A stretch of DNA of 33,857 bases from Bacteroidales bacterium (GCA_017395245.1 JAFPVR010000087.1:1-33857); one strand, 5' to 3'; positions 21,263 through 30,483 are shown, counted from the first letter of the stretch. Notes: a model not told the origin generated them from the sequence alone. Program-made: numbers and translations.

Positions 21263-24200
21263 TTACTTTTTCAGTTCGTCCTTTTTCTCCTTTTTGTCCT
21301 TTTTCAGCTTCAGCAGGTCGTAAGCCAACGGGTTGGACACGAAAATGCCGGAGTAGGTACCGAAGGCGATACCGAGGAACATGGCGAACACGAATCCGCG
21401 GATGACCTCGCCGCCGAAGATGAAGATCACCAACAGGGTGACCAAGGTGGTGGCGGCGGTGTTCACGTTACGACCCAACGTGCCGTTGATGGCGGCGTTG
21501 AAGTTGTCGTAGTTGCTGCGTTTCGGATAGAGGGCCATGTTCTCACGCACACGGTCGAAGATAACCACGACGTTGTTGATGGAGTAACCGATGACCGTCA
21601 GGATGGCGGCGATGAAGTTCTGGTCAATCTCCATCGTGAACGGCAGCACCTTGTAGAACAGGGAGAACATACCGATGGTCAGGAAGGAGTCGTGGAACAG
21701 GGCGAAGACACCGGCCATACCGAACTGCCAGTTGCGGAAACGGATGGCGATGTAGATGAAGATGAGGACGAGGGAGGCGAGCACCGCCCAGATGGCGTTG
21801 CGCAGCAACTCCTTGGCCACGGTCGGTTGAATCTTGGTCGAGGACTGGATACCACGCTCGTCGTTGGTCAGGTGCGTGAAGTCGTACTCGGTCAGGTCCT
21901 GCTTGTTGTAGAAGCCCTTCAATGCATTGTAGAGTTTCGCCTGGCACTCTTCGTCAACTTTGACGTCGTTGCTCTCAATCTTGTAGTTGGTGACGATACG
22001 CACTTGGTTGTTGCTACCGAAGGTCTTGACCTCGGGGGAACCACCGAATTCGTTGATGACCGCCTCACGGACATCCTTCGTGACGACATCCTTGTCGAAG
22101 CGCACCACGTAGCTGCGGCCACCGGTGAAGTCAACACCGCGCTGCAGACCGAGAGTGCAGAAGGAGATGATGGAGATGACGGCCAAGGTGGCGGAAATGA
22201 TGTAGCAAACCTTGCGGACCTTCAGGAAGTCGAAATTGGTGTTCGTGAAGGCGTTGATGGTGGCGGCGGTGCCCACGGAGAAATCTTTGCCTTTCTTCAG
22301 ACGGGCCTCGATGATCACGCGGGATACGAGGATGGCGGTGAAGAGGGAGGAAAGGATACCGATGATGAGGGTGGTGGCGAAACCTTGGATGGGGCCGGAA
22401 CCGAAGATGTACAGCACGATGGCCGTGATCAAGGTGGTGACGTTACCGTCGATGATGGCGGAGTAGGAGTTCTTGAAACCTTCGTCAACCGCCACGCGGA
22501 TGCCCTTGCCGGCGCGCACTTCCTCGCGCACACGCTCGTAGATAATCACGTTCGCGTCAACGGCCATACCCAAGGTCAGGACGATACCGGCGATACCAGG
22601 CAACGTCAAGACGGCGCCCATGGAGGCGAGCACGCCGATAATGAAGAAGACGTTCAGCAGCAGAGCGAGGTCAGCAACCAGACCGGCGCGGCTGTAGTAC
22701 AGGAACATGTAGATGATGACCAACAGGAAGGCACCGAGGAAGGAGAGCAAACCGGAACGGATGGATTCCTTACCCAGCGTAGGTCCGACGATTTCAGATT
22801 GGACGATGTTGACGCCCGCTTCGAGGTTACCGGAGTTCAGCACGGTGGCGAGGTCCTTGGCTTCCTCGATGGTGAAGTTACCGGAGATTTCGGAGTTGCC
22901 GCCGGCAATCTCGTTCTTCACAGTCGGGGCGGAATAGACGAATTGGTCAAGCACAATGGCGATGCAGGTGGGGTTGTTGGCCGTGCCCTTGTTGGCGGCG
23001 TCGCGGGTGATCTTGCGCCACTCGTCGGCGGCCTGGTCCTCCATCGACATGGTGACGACCACGCGGTTGTTCTGGTCAACGTCCTGACGGGCGGTGCGCA
23101 CCACGCGGTTGCCGTTGATGGTCTCAGAGCTCAACAGCGGTCCAATGCGGTCGTTTTTCTTCTTGAGGGGATAGAGCGGATAGCCGGAGATGGTGTCGAA
23201 CTTCTCGGGGGAGCCCCAGTAGAAGACCACGTTCGGGTCGCCGAGGATTCTCTGCAGTTCGGGCAGCATCTGGTCGATCTTGGGCATATCGGCTTCGCGG
23301 AAGTAGCCGATGACGTTATAGCCGCCGGTGAGAATGTGGGAGAGGATGGCGCCTTCGCCAATCTCCTCTTCCTCGTCTTCATCTTCGTCCTCATCGAGGT
23401 TGGCTAAAGCCTTGGCAGCAGTGTCGAGGGCCGCGAGGGTGGTGTCGCCTTGCAGGGCGGCGTCAATGGCGGCGTCGGCCTCGTTGGCGGGAGCGCCCGC
23501 CTGTTTGTTCTGAAGTTGCTGGGCCAGCTTGGCGTCGGCCTCGGCGAAGCGCTGTTGGATGGAACGGCCGCCGACAACGTCGTTATAGACCTCCCAGAAT
23601 TCCAATTTGGCGGTGCTCTTCAACAGGTCGGTGACGCGCTCGGGCTCTTTCACGCCGGGCAGCTCCACGAGGATACGGCCGCCTTGCAGCATCTGCAGGT
23701 TGGGCTGTGCCACACCGAAGCGGTCGATACGGGTGCGCAGGATCTTGAAGGTGCGGTCCACGATCTCGCCGCTCTCCTTGCGGATGTAGCTGATGATGTC
23801 GGCGTCGGAGGCGTTCTTCAGACCGGAACGCTCACCGAAGTAGGTGCGCAAGTTGGCGTTGTTGAGGTTCAGGGCCTTCTTCTCGGCGTTGAAGTTCTTC
23901 ACGAAAATGTCGATGAAGTCGCCGTTCACGGTCTTTTCGTATTCGGCCTGCGCCTTCTCGAAAGCGTTCTTGAAGAGTTGGTCCTCAGTGTTGGTGGCCA
24001 GGCTCTTCACAGCGTCAGGCATGGAGATCTCAAGGGTCACGTTCATACCGCCCTTCAGGTCCAGACCCAGGTTGAGCTCTTTGTATTTACACTGTCTGTA
24101 GGTGTTTCCGAGATAGATCTTCTTGTCGTTCATCCCGGTCAGATACTGGCGGGTGCGGGCGTCAATAACGGAGTCCGTCAGGTGCTTCTCCAGCATCACG

Positions 24201-24364
24201 TCGCCATTCGCGATTCTCTTCACCTCCTCAAGGGCGGCGGGGTCGTTGGCGTATTTTGCGGCTTGTCTCTCCACACGCCAAGAGGCGAATGAGAACGACA
24301 GGCAGTAGACGCAGACCAGTGCGATTAGGATGGTGAAGAATAAAATCAGTCCTTTGTTTTTCAT
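21263..24364 (-). CDS. secDF: Protein translocase subunit SecDF (fused)
   Basis: The product has 1033 residues, a single-chain SecD-SecF fusion as is usual in Bacteroidetes. It is an inner-membrane RND-type protein that uses the proton gradient to help pull preproteins through SecYEG. The N-terminal transmembrane helix (LILFFTILIALVCVYCLSF) is followed by a SecD periplasmic part with LGLDLKGGMNVTLEI and RIDRFGVAQPNLQ, then the SecD membrane block (TLPGIAGIVLTLGMAVDANVI in parts). The SecF half starts at about residue 690, with ISFCTLGLQRGVDFTGGRSY and the VIGYSINNVVVIFDRVRE motif. A run of Asp/Glu (LDEDEDEDEEEEIGEG) and an Ala-rich insert mark a lineage-specific loop in the first periplasmic domain. 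The gene has its own promoter and a strong terminator, so it is monocistronic. Confidence 0.95.
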   Translation of the reverse strand: MKNKGLILFFTILIALVCVYCLSFSFASWRVERQAAKYANDPAALEEVKRIANGDVMLEKHLTDSVIDARTRQYLTGMNDKKIYLGNTYRQCKYKELNLGLDLKGGMNVTLEISMPDAVKSLATNTEDQLFKNAFEKAQAEYEKTVNGDFIDIFVKNFNAEKKALNLNNANLRTYFGERSGLKNASDADIISYIRKESGEIVDRTFKILRTRIDRFGVAQPNLQMLQGGRILVELPGVKEPERVTDLLKSTAKLEFWEVYNDVVGGRSIQQRFAEADAKLAQQLQNKQAGAPANEADAAIDAALQGDTTLAALDTAAKALANLDEDEDEDEEEEIGEGAILSHILTGGYNVIGYFREADMPKIDQMLPELQRILGDPNVVFYWGSPEKFDTISGYPLYPLKKKNDRIGPLLSSETINGNRVVRTARQDVDQNNRVVVTMSMEDQAADEWRKITRDAANKGTANNPTCIAIVLDQFVYSAPTVKNEIAGGNSEISGNFTIEEAKDLATVLNSGNLEAGVNIVQSEIVGPTLGKESIRSGLLSFLGAFLLVIIYMFLYYSRAGLVADLALLLNVFFIIGVLASMGAVLTLPGIAGIVLTLGMAVDANVIIYERVREEVRAGKGIRVAVDEGFKNSYSAIIDGNVTTLITAIVLYIFGSGPIQGFATTLIIGILSSLFTAILVSRVIIEARLKKGKDFSVGTAATINAFTNTNFDFLKVRKVCYIISATLAVISIISFCTLGLQRGVDFTGGRSYVVRFDKDVVTKDVREAVINEFGGSPEVKTFGSNNQVRIVTNYKIESNDVKVDEECQAKLYNALKGFYNKQDLTEYDFTHLTNDERGIQSSTKIQPTVAKELLRNAIWAVLASLVLIFIYIAIRFRNWQFGMAGVFALFHDSFLTIGMFSLFYKVLPFTMEIDQNFIAAILTVIGYSINNVVVIFDRVRENMALYPKRSNYDNFNAAINGTLGRNVNTAATTLVTLLVIFIFGGEVIRGFVFAMFLGIAFGTYSGIFVSNPLAYDLLKLKKDKKEKKDELKK

Positions 24365-24432
24365 CTTGACTTTTATTAATTGTTTGATTTATAAATAATT
24401 ATACTTTTCTCAGCCTAATTTTTTTAAGGCCG

Positions 24433-24440
24433 CAAATATA
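24433..24440 (-). promoter_or_regulatory. Promoter of secDF
   Basis: On the minus strand TATATTTGCGGC matches the -7 consensus. The ATG follows 68 nt downstream, leaving an AT-rich leader. No clear -33 element. Confidence 0.65.
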
Positions 24441-24514
24441 CAAATTTTGTGGTATGATTTTCTTTGGTTGAAAAAATGTTGAAAAGAATACCTGTATGTT
24501 GTATATTGTTCGGT

Positions 24515-24586
24515 GTAGAGACGCAAAATTTTGCGTCTCTACAAAATAAAAATTGCGCCTCTACGAAATAATTATTGCGTCTCTAC
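24515..24586. repeat. GCGTCTCTAC palindrome and 22-bp spaced copies
   Basis: A perfect 28-bp palindrome at 24515-24542 is built from GTAGAGACGC and GCGTCTCTAC around AAAATTTT. Two more decamers follow at 24555-24564 (GCGCCTCTAC) and 24577-24586, each exactly 22 bp from the last. The stretch lies between the divergent secDF and ettA promoters. A similar 28-bp inverted pair is at 28163-28190. Confidence 0.9.
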
Positions 24587-24600
24587 ATAAATAAAAATTG

Positions 24601-24608
24601 TACCTTTG
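24601..24608 (+). promoter_or_regulatory. Promoter of ettA
   Basis: TACCTTTGCCGC fits the -7 consensus and lies 18 nt before the ATG at 24627. A TTG start codon upstream in frame lies inside the box and is not credible. Confidence 0.75.
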
Positions 24609-24626
24609 CCGCTCAAAATTGACATT

Positions 24627-26306
24627 ATGGCAGACGACAAGAAAATCATTTTCTCGATGGTGAACGTCAGCAAGACGTACCCTCCTCAAAAACAAGTGCT
24701 TAAAAACATATACCTCTCCTTTTTTTACGGAGCGAAGATTGGCGTTCTCGGCCTCAACGGCGCAGGAAAATCCTCCCTGCTGAAGATTATCGCCGGTCTC
24801 GACAAGTCCTACCAGGGCGAGGTGGTCTTCTCGCCGGGCTACTCGGTGGGCTATCTGCCGCAGGAGCCGCAGATCGACGACAATCTCACCGTCAAGGAGG
24901 TGGTGATGCAGGGCGTGCAACCTATCGTGGATGTATTAAAAGAATATGAAGAGGTGAACATGAAGTTCGCGGAGCCGATGGGCGACGACGAGATGAACAA
25001 ACTCATCGAACGGCAGGGCGAGCTCACCGACCTTATCGAGCAGTATGATGCCTGGGAGCTGGATTCCAAGTTGGAACGTGCGATGGATGCCCTCCGCTGT
25101 CCCGACGGTGACACGCCCGCGAAGAACCTCTCAGGAGGTGAACGCCGCCGTGTGGCCCTCTGCCGGCTGCTGCTCACGGAACCCGATATCCTCCTTCTCG
25201 ACGAGCCCACCAACCATCTTGATGCCGAATCAGTGGAGTGGTTGGAGGCGCACCTGCAGCAATACAAGGGTACGGTCATCGCCGTCACCCACGACCGTTA
25301 TTTCCTCGACCACGTGGCCGGCTGGATTTTAGAGCTCGACCGCGGCGAGGGTATCCCTTGGCAGGGCAATTACAGCTCCTGGCTTGAACAGAAGGCCAAC
25401 CGCCTGGCGATGGAGCAGAAACAGGAGAGCAAGCGCATGAAGACGCTGGAGCGCGAGTTAGAGTGGGTGCGCATGGCTCCGAAGGCGCGTCACGCGAAGT
25501 CGAAGGCCCGTTTGAACGCTTACGACAAACTGCTCAATGAGGACGTGAAGGAGAAGGAGGAGAAACTGCAGATTTTCATCCCCAACGGACCGCGTCTCGG
25601 CAACAATGTCATTGAGGCGCAGCATGTCCGCAAGGCCTTCGGTGACAAATTGCTGTTCGACGACCTCAACTTCAACCTGCCGCCCAACGGCATTGTGGGC
25701 GTCATCGGACCCAACGGTGCGGGTAAAACCACGCTCTTCCGCCTCATTATGGGGTTGGAGAAACCCGACAGCGGGGAATTCAAGGTCGGGGAGACCGTCA
25801 AGGTGGGCTATGTGGACCAGCAACATACCGTCATCGACCCCGAAAAGAGTGTCTACGAGATAGTCTCCGAAGGGGCGGAGCAGATGATGATGGGCGGCCG
25901 GCTCGTCAACGCGCGGGCCTACCTGTCGCGGTTCAACTTCAGCGGCACCGACCAGGGCAAGAAGGCCGGCGTGCTCTCCGGCGGTGAGCGCAACCGTCTG
26001 CACTTGGCCCTCACGTTGAAGTCGGAGGCCAACGTCCTGCTTTTGGACGAGCCAACTAACGACATCGATGTCAACACGTTGCGGGCGTTGGAGGAAGGTC
26101 TGGAGAACTTCGCGGGCTGTGCGGTGGTGATCTCCCACGACCGCTGGTTCCTCGACCGCATCTGCACCCACATCCTCGCCTTCGAGGGCGACTCGCAGGT
26201 CTATTTCTTCGAGGGCAGCTACACCGAATACGAGGAGAACAAGCGCATGCGCCTCGGCAACGTCGCCCCGAAGCGTATCCGATACAAGAAAATCACTGTG
26301 ATATAG
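24627..26306 (+). CDS. ettA: ABC-F translational throttle protein EttA
   Basis: The product has 559 residues from the ATG at 24627. It has two ABC ATPase domains without membrane segments. The first has GLNGAGKSSLLK (42-53), LSGGERRRVALCRLLL and LLLDEPTNHLDAESVEW; the second has GPNGAGKTTLFRL, LSGGERNRLHLALTL and LLLDEPTNDIDVNTLR. The linker has the charged RMKTLERELEWVRM and KARHAKSKARL pattern of the ABC-F inter-domain helix. Length and motif details match EttA, which binds the ribosomal E site and responds to the ADP/ATP ratio to control the first peptide bonds. It is divergently transcribed from secDF. Other ABC-F types (Uup, YbiT) fit less well because of the closing DFAGCAVVISHDRWFLDRICTHILAFEG-type end (seen here as NFAGCAVVISHDRWFL). 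Confidence 0.93.
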   Translation: MADDKKIIFSMVNVSKTYPPQKQVLKNIYLSFFYGAKIGVLGLNGAGKSSLLKIIAGLDKSYQGEVVFSPGYSVGYLPQEPQIDDNLTVKEVVMQGVQPIVDVLKEYEEVNMKFAEPMGDDEMNKLIERQGELTDLIEQYDAWELDSKLERAMDALRCPDGDTPAKNLSGGERRRVALCRLLLTEPDILLLDEPTNHLDAESVEWLEAHLQQYKGTVIAVTHDRYFLDHVAGWILELDRGEGIPWQGNYSSWLEQKANRLAMEQKQESKRMKTLERELEWVRMAPKARHAKSKARLNAYDKLLNEDVKEKEEKLQIFIPNGPRLGNNVIEAQHVRKAFGDKLLFDDLNFNLPPNGIVGVIGPNGAGKTTLFRLIMGLEKPDSGEFKVGETVKVGYVDQQHTVIDPEKSVYEIVSEGAEQMMMGGRLVNARAYLSRFNFSGTDQGKKAGVLSGGERNRLHLALTLKSEANVLLLDEPTNDIDVNTLRALEEGLENFAGCAVVISHDRWFLDRICTHILAFEGDSQVYFFEGSYTEYEENKRMRLGNVAPKRIRYKKITVI

Positions 26307-26331
26307 ACAATGGTCAATGTTGTTGTTTAAG

Positions 26332-26386
26332 AGATTGGTTCACAAATCACTGAACACAAATCACTGATCACTGTTCACAAATCACA
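26332..26386. repeat. Degenerate tandem repeat CAAATCACTG
   Basis: Copies of TCACAAATCAC and GAACACAAATCACTGATCACTG fragments fill the gap between ettA and the next promoter, with loose 7-bp phasing. Confidence 0.6.
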
Positions 26387-26394
26387 AAAAAATG

Positions 26395-26402
26395 TATCTT
26401 TG
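26395..26402 (+). promoter_or_regulatory. Bacteroidetes -7 promoter box
   Basis: TATCTTTGCCG matches the -7 consensus, 24 nt upstream of the ATG at 26427. Confidence 0.75.
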
Positions 26403-26426
26403 CCGATTCATTATAATAAGGAATAT

Positions 26427-26819
26427 ATGAAACGAGGATTTTGGATTTTAATGCTGGTATGCGCTGTCTTGACGACAGTTTCCTGCCAGAACAAAGCGAA
26501 GAAAAACACCCCGGAAGCGGCCACAGAGCAGTTTGCCAAGGCATTCTACACCGCCGACTTTCCCCACATGTACGAGTACAGCACCAAGAAGTCGGATATT
26601 GTCATCCAACAGCTCCAGAATGCCATGAAGGAGAACCCCGAGCAACTAGAAGAGGTGAAAAACAACAAGGTGGAGTTTGTGAGCACCTCGGTGGAGGCTC
26701 AGACCGACTCGACCTGCACCTGCGCGTGCAAGGTCATCCTCAACGACCAACCCCGCACCGACAAGTGGGACCTCCTCAAAGAGGACGGCCAATGGAAGGT
26801 GACCCTCATCATGCCGTAG
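26427..26819 (+). CDS. DUF4878-like lipoprotein
   Basis: The product has 130 residues from the ATG at 26427, chosen because a -7 box overlaps the longer frame. The lipobox TTVSC puts the lipidated Cys at residue 20. The mature part (TPEAATEQFAKAFYTADFPHMYEYSTKKS then DKWDLLKEDGQWKVTLIMP in parts) has the NTF2-like alpha/beta shape of small DUF4878-type lipoproteins, in which a helical N-half precedes strands ending in WKV. Function is unknown. Cys-Thr-Cys-Ala-Cys (TCTCACKV) in the strand region is unusual and could be a metal or disulfide site. It precedes tyrS by 50 bp with only heptamer DNA between, so the two may share a transcript. Confidence 0.7.
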   Translation: MKRGFWILMLVCAVLTTVSCQNKAKKNTPEAATEQFAKAFYTADFPHMYEYSTKKSDIVIQQLQNAMKENPEQLEEVKNNKVEFVSTSVEAQTDSTCTCACKVILNDQPRTDKWDLLKEDGQWKVTLIMP

Positions 26820-26825
26820 ATTCAA

Positions 26826-26862
26826 TGACCAATAACCAATAACCCATAACCAATAACCATTA
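26826..26862. repeat. Heptamer array CCAATAA
   Basis: About five 7-bp units of CCAATAA, CCCATAA and CCATTAA type. The unit is the inverse of the TTATTGG units upstream of the helicase gene at 17250-17278. In both cases the array ends within about 15 nt of a start codon. Confidence 0.85.
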
Positions 26863-26869
26863 ATAGAAG

Positions 26870-28156
26870 ATGAATTTTGTACAAGAATTGAGATGGCGCG
26901 GCATGTTGCACGACATCATGCCCGGAACCGAAGAGTTGTTTAACAAAGAAGTCTGCTCCGTCTATTTGGGCATTGATCCGACGGCGGATTCATTGCATAT
27001 CGGCCACTTGGTGGGCATTATGATGTTGTCGCACCTGCAGCGTTGCGGCCACCGCCCCATCGCCCTGCTTGGCGGTGCCACCGGCATGATCGGCGACCCC
27101 TCTGGCAAAAGCCAAGAACGTAATCTGCTGGATGAAGCGACGTTACGTCACAATCAGGAGTGTATCAAGAAGCAGCTGAGCAAGTTCCTTGATTTCGACA
27201 GCAAGGAACCCAACGCCGCGCTGTTGGTCAACAACTACGACTGGATGAGCAAGTTCTCCTTCCTGGAGTTTATCCGCGATGTCGGCAAGCACCTGACCGT
27301 CAACTACATGATGGCGAAAGATTCGGTCAAGAAACGTTTCAACGGCGAGGGCGACGGCATGTCGTTCACCGAGTTTTCCTACCAGTTGGTGCAGGGTTAC
27401 GACTTCCTGCATCTTTACCAAACGGAGAATTGCAAGGTGCAGATGGGCGGCTCCGACCAGTGGGGCAACATTACCACCGGCACGGAACTCATCCGCCGTA
27501 TGCTCAACGGCGAGGCCTACGCGCTTACCTGCCCGCTCATCACCAAGGCCGACGGCGGCAAGTTCGGCAAGACCGAGAAGGGCAACGTCTGGCTCGACCC
27601 CGCCCGCACCTCCCCGTACGCCTTCTACCAGTTCTGGCTTAACTGCTCCGACGACGACAGCAAACGCTACATCCGTATCTTCACCCACTTCACGAAGGAG
27701 GAGATTGAGGAGATGGAGCGTCAGCACGATGCCGAACCGCATTTGCGCATTCTCCAAAAGGCGCTGGCCAAGGATCTTACCGTGCGCGTACACTCGCAGG
27801 AGGACTACGACGCGGCCGTCAACGCCTCCGAAATCCTCTTCGGCAAAGGCACGGCCGAAAACCTCGCCGCCCTTTCCGAGAAGATGTTCCTATCAGTGTT
27901 TGAGGGTGTCCCGCAATTCGAAGTGCCGACGGCCGTTCTTGATGAAACCTGCGGCATTGTCGATTTCCTCGCCAAGCACACCCAGGTCTTCAACTCCAAC
28001 GGCGAAGCCCGCCGCATGTTGAAGGACAACGGCGTCGCCATCAACAAGACTAAGGTCAAAGAGGACAAAACTGTCACCAAAGACGACCTCCTCAACGGGA
28101 AATATGTTCTTGTCCAAAAAGGAAAGAAGAATTATTACATTGTCAAATTCGTTTAA
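26870..28156 (+). CDS. tyrS: Tyrosyl-tRNA synthetase
   Basis: The product has 428 residues. It charges tRNA-Tyr with tyrosine using ATP. The class I motif HIGH is exact (HIGHLVG, 43-49). GSDQWGN (194-200) is the tyrosine-binding motif and KFGKT (231-235) is the KMSKS-equivalent loop. The C-terminal part (about 355-428) is the S4 RNA-binding domain with [17 protein letters not shown] and [14 protein letters not shown]. The length is typical of the TyrS of bacteria. The start [11 protein letters not shown] fits the family. It follows the small lipoprotein gene and precedes nfeD; an inverted-repeat element lies after the stop and may end or trim the transcript. Confidence 0.96.
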   Translation: MNFVQELRWRGMLHDIMPGTEELFNKEVCSVYLGIDPTADSLHIGHLVGIMMLSHLQRCGHRPIALLGGATGMIGDPSGKSQERNLLDEATLRHNQECIKKQLSKFLDFDSKEPNAALLVNNYDWMSKFSFLEFIRDVGKHLTVNYMMAKDSVKKRFNGEGDGMSFTEFSYQLVQGYDFLHLYQTENCKVQMGGSDQWGNITTGTELIRRMLNGEAYALTCPLITKADGGKFGKTEKGNVWLDPARTSPYAFYQFWLNCSDDDSKRYIRIFTHFTKEEIEEMERQHDAEPHLRILQKALAKDLTVRVHSQEDYDAAVNASEILFGKGTAENLAALSEKMFLSVFEGVPQFEVPTAVLDETCGIVDFLAKHTQVFNSNGEARRMLKDNGVAINKTKVKEDKTVTKDDLLNGKYVLVQKGKKNYYIVKFV

Positions 28157-28162
28157 CCCCCT

Positions 28163-28190
28163 GTAGAGACGTGGTGCACCGCGTCTCTAC
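28163..28190. repeat. 28-bp GTAGAGACG inverted repeat
   Basis: GTAGAGACG and CGTCTCTAC flank TGGTGCACCG, giving an almost perfect 28-bp palindrome of the same size as the one at 24515-24542. It lies 7 nt after the tyrS stop. Confidence 0.9.
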
Positions 28191-28220
28191 AATCCCCAAT
28201 AACCACATAAACCCTTTATT

Positions 28221-28237
28221 ATTCATCATTCATCATT
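28221..28237. repeat. Short ATTCATC repeat
   Basis: Two units of ATTCATC plus ATT lie just upstream of the nfeD start. The same unit forms the array at 18925-18959. Confidence 0.7.
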
Positions 28238-28243
28238 GAAATA

Positions 28244-28723
28244 ATGGGCTACGTATCCTTAATCCTCCTCATCCTCCTCGGCATCGTCTTGATGATCCTG
28301 GATTTCCTCGTCATTCCCGGCGGGGTGGTCGCCATCCTCGGCGTACTCTGCATGGTCGGCGGGGTGGTCACTGCGTTTGTGCAGTTCGGAGCCACAGTGG
28401 GCATTATCACCCTCGTGCTGACGGCGGTGATAACCCTCGGGTCGTTTTGGTTGATGATGCGTTCGAAGACGTGGCGGAAGCTGCAACTTAAGACACAGAT
28501 TGACAGCAAGATGAATGAGGTTGACGAAACCAAGTTGAAAGAGGGTACGGAAGGCGTGGCCGTTTCGCGGCTCGCCCCCACGGGTACCGGTCTTTTCGGC
28601 GATACCGAGGCCGAGGTGGTCTCCATGCAGGGCTTCATCGACCAGGACACGCCCATCGTGATTCACAAAATCGAGGGTAGTAAAATCATTGTAGAAATTC
28701 TTAACCAAAATAATTCGTTATGA
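28244..28723 (+). CDS. NfeD-like membrane protein
   Basis: The product has 159 residues, short as for a class 1b NfeD (truncated form without the ClpP-like part). Three hydrophobic segments (about 4-22, 25-47 and 52-72) are followed by a soluble C-terminal domain with an OB-fold look ([26 protein letters not shown] then [17 protein letters not shown] in parts). Such proteins pair with flotillin-like proteins in membrane microdomains. The stop codon overlaps the floA start (ATGA at 28720-28723), which shows translational coupling. No promoter was identified; the gene follows tyrS by 87 bp. Confidence 0.85.
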   Translation: MGYVSLILLILLGIVLMILDFLVIPGGVVAILGVLCMVGGVVTAFVQFGATVGIITLVLTAVITLGSFWLMMRSKTWRKLQLKTQIDSKMNEVDETKLKEGTEGVAVSRLAPTGTGLFGDTEAEVVSMQGFIDQDTPIVIHKIEGSKIIVEILNQNNSL

Positions 28724-29700
28724 CACAGACCATTATCACCATTGTCATTGTACTGGCGCTGGTCATCCTTTTCTTCTGGATGGTCCCGTTGCGCCTGTGG
28801 TTCAACGCCCTTTTGAACGGTGTCCACGTCTCTTTAGTACAGCTAATCCTGATGCGTTGGCGTCGCGTTCCACCAGATATGATTGTCAGCTCGATGATTA
28901 CGGCTTCGAAAGCGGGTATCGAGATCAACCGCGATCAGTTGGAAGCCCACTATTTGGCCGGCGGTCATGTGAAACCGGTGGTCAGTGCGCTGATTGCCGC
29001 TGACAAGGCCAACATCTCGCTCGATTTCAAGTCGGCCACCGCCATTGACCTGGCCGGACGAAACGTCTTGGAAGCCATCCAGACGTCCGTCAACCCGAAG
29101 GTTATCAACACGCCTCCGGTTGCGGCTGTGGCCAAGGACGGTATCCAGTTGATTGCCAAGGCGCGGGTCACCGTGCGTACGAACATTCGCCAGCTGGTGG
29201 GTGGTGCCGGCGAGGAGACCATCATCGCCCGTGTGGGTGAGGGTATCGTCTCCGCCATTGGTTCCGCCGATACGCACAAACAGGTGCTGGAAAACCCCGA
29301 TTCTATCTCCAAACTGGTGTTAACCAAGGGTTTGGACTCCGGTACGGCGTTCGAGATCCTCTCCATCGACATTGCGGACGTGGATGTGGGTAAGAACATC
29401 GGCGCCATGCTGCAGATGGACCAGGCCAATGCCGACAAGAACATCGCGCAGGCCAAGGCCGAGGAGCGTCGTGCCATGGCTGTGGCCCAGGAGCAGGAGA
29501 TGAAGGCAAAGGCCCAGGAGGCACGCGCCCAGGTTATCCTCGCTGAGGCGGAGATCCCGAAAGCCCTCGCCGACGCGTTCCGCAGCGGCAACCTCGGTGT
29601 CATGGACTACTACAAGCTTGAGAACATCAAGGCCGACACTTCCATGCGCGACGGTATCAGCAAAATGGGTCAGGGCGGACAGAACCCTACCAAAAAATAA
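28720..29700 (+). CDS. floA: Flotillin-like protein FloA
   Basis: The product has 326 residues. An N-terminal membrane segment ([18 protein letters not shown]-type, residues about 5-25) precedes an SPFH/band-7-like domain with [26 protein letters not shown] and [34 protein letters not shown] in parts. A long Ala/Glu/Gln helix (about 240-285; [20 protein letters not shown]) and a conserved end [15 protein letters not shown] follow. It organises membrane microdomains with NfeD. The ATG overlaps the nfeD stop. The family is conserved in Bacteroidetes and Firmicutes with this length. The next gene begins only 4 nt after the stop, so it belongs to the same transcript. Confidence 0.92.
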   Translation: MTQTIITIVIVLALVILFFWMVPLRLWFNALLNGVHVSLVQLILMRWRRVPPDMIVSSMITASKAGIEINRDQLEAHYLAGGHVKPVVSALIAADKANISLDFKSATAIDLAGRNVLEAIQTSVNPKVINTPPVAAVAKDGIQLIAKARVTVRTNIRQLVGGAGEETIIARVGEGIVSAIGSADTHKQVLENPDSISKLVLTKGLDSGTAFEILSIDIADVDVGKNIGAMLQMDQANADKNIAQAKAEERRAMAVAQEQEMKAKAQEARAQVILAEAEIPKALADAFRSGNLGVMDYYKLENIKADTSMRDGISKMGQGGQNPTKK

Positions 29701-29704
29701 TGCG

Positions 29705-30469
29705 ATGAATATCAGAGCATTCATCACTCCCATCATTTTGAGCATAGCCATCTTTGGTTATGCTCAAAATGTTTCTGTGCCGAAATACAAGTATCGGTAC
29801 GAAATGGTGCGGTTAGACTCCACCTATGATGTGAAAATTGACCCGAAGTTGGCCAAATATGTGGACAAAAAACGACATCAGATGGAGAAGCAGATGATGG
29901 TGGTGGTGGCACACACCAACGAGGAACTGGAGCCCTACGCGCCCGAAAGCCCTCTGTCCAACTTTCTGACGGACTTGCTGTTGAACGAGGCGTCCAAATA
30001 CACCAAGGATACTACTTTTGATAATTCGGATCTTTCCATGCTCAATTTCGGCGGCATCCGCACCACCATGCCCAAGGGCGACGTGACGGTCGGCGACCTC
30101 TACCGTATCTCCCCGTTCGACAACTATCTGGCCTTTATCGTGTTGAAAGGCAGTGAGTTGAGGAAAGCATTGGGCCGATTCACCGACCAGTTCAATGCGC
30201 CGTATTCGGGTGCGACCTTGGTCTATACGAACAACAAACCCTCGCAGATTTTAGTGCAGGGCAAGCCCATCGACGACAACCGTCTTTACACATTGGTAAC
30301 CCTCAACTTCATCTCCGACGGTGGCGACCATCTTCTGGAAAACATTCGGTTTGAAAAGATTGAGTACACCACAGTGACGTTCCGCGATTTCCTGATTGCC
30401 GAATTGAAGGCGATGACTGCGCGCGGGGAGATGGTGACGGGAAAGAAGGACGGACGAGCGAGGCTCTAA
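29705..30469 (+). CDS. 5'-nucleotidase C-terminal-domain protein
   Basis: The product has 254 residues from the ATG at 29705, chosen because a signal peptide (MNIRAFITPIILSIAIFGYAQ-like, ends GYAQ) follows and the gap to floA is 4 nt. The mature part is the 5'-nucleotidase C-terminal (substrate-binding) domain, with the family signatures LSNFLTDLLL, LNFGGIRTTMPKGDVTVGDLYRISPFDN (in parts) and LVTLNFISDGGDHL. The metallophosphatase domain that hydrolyses the nucleotide is absent. In Bacteroidetes the two halves are often separate neighbouring genes, but here the following gene is unrelated. The protein is probably a periplasmic nucleotide-binding partner; enzymatic activity alone is unlikely. 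Confidence 0.8.
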   Translation: MNIRAFITPIILSIAIFGYAQNVSVPKYKYRYEMVRLDSTYDVKIDPKLAKYVDKKRHQMEKQMMVVVAHTNEELEPYAPESPLSNFLTDLLLNEASKYTKDTTFDNSDLSMLNFGGIRTTMPKGDVTVGDLYRISPFDNYLAFIVLKGSELRKALGRFTDQFNAPYSGATLVYTNNKPSQILVQGKPIDDNRLYTLVTLNFISDGGDHLLENIRFEKIEYTTVTFRDFLIAELKAMTARGEMVTGKKDGRARL

Positions 30470-30483
30470 GATTGATTTTTTTG

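Noticed and set aside
21692-23407. A 571-codon open frame on the plus strand.
   Set aside because: It lies opposite secDF and has the low-complexity Asp/Gly/Val/His make-up of an antisense shadow.
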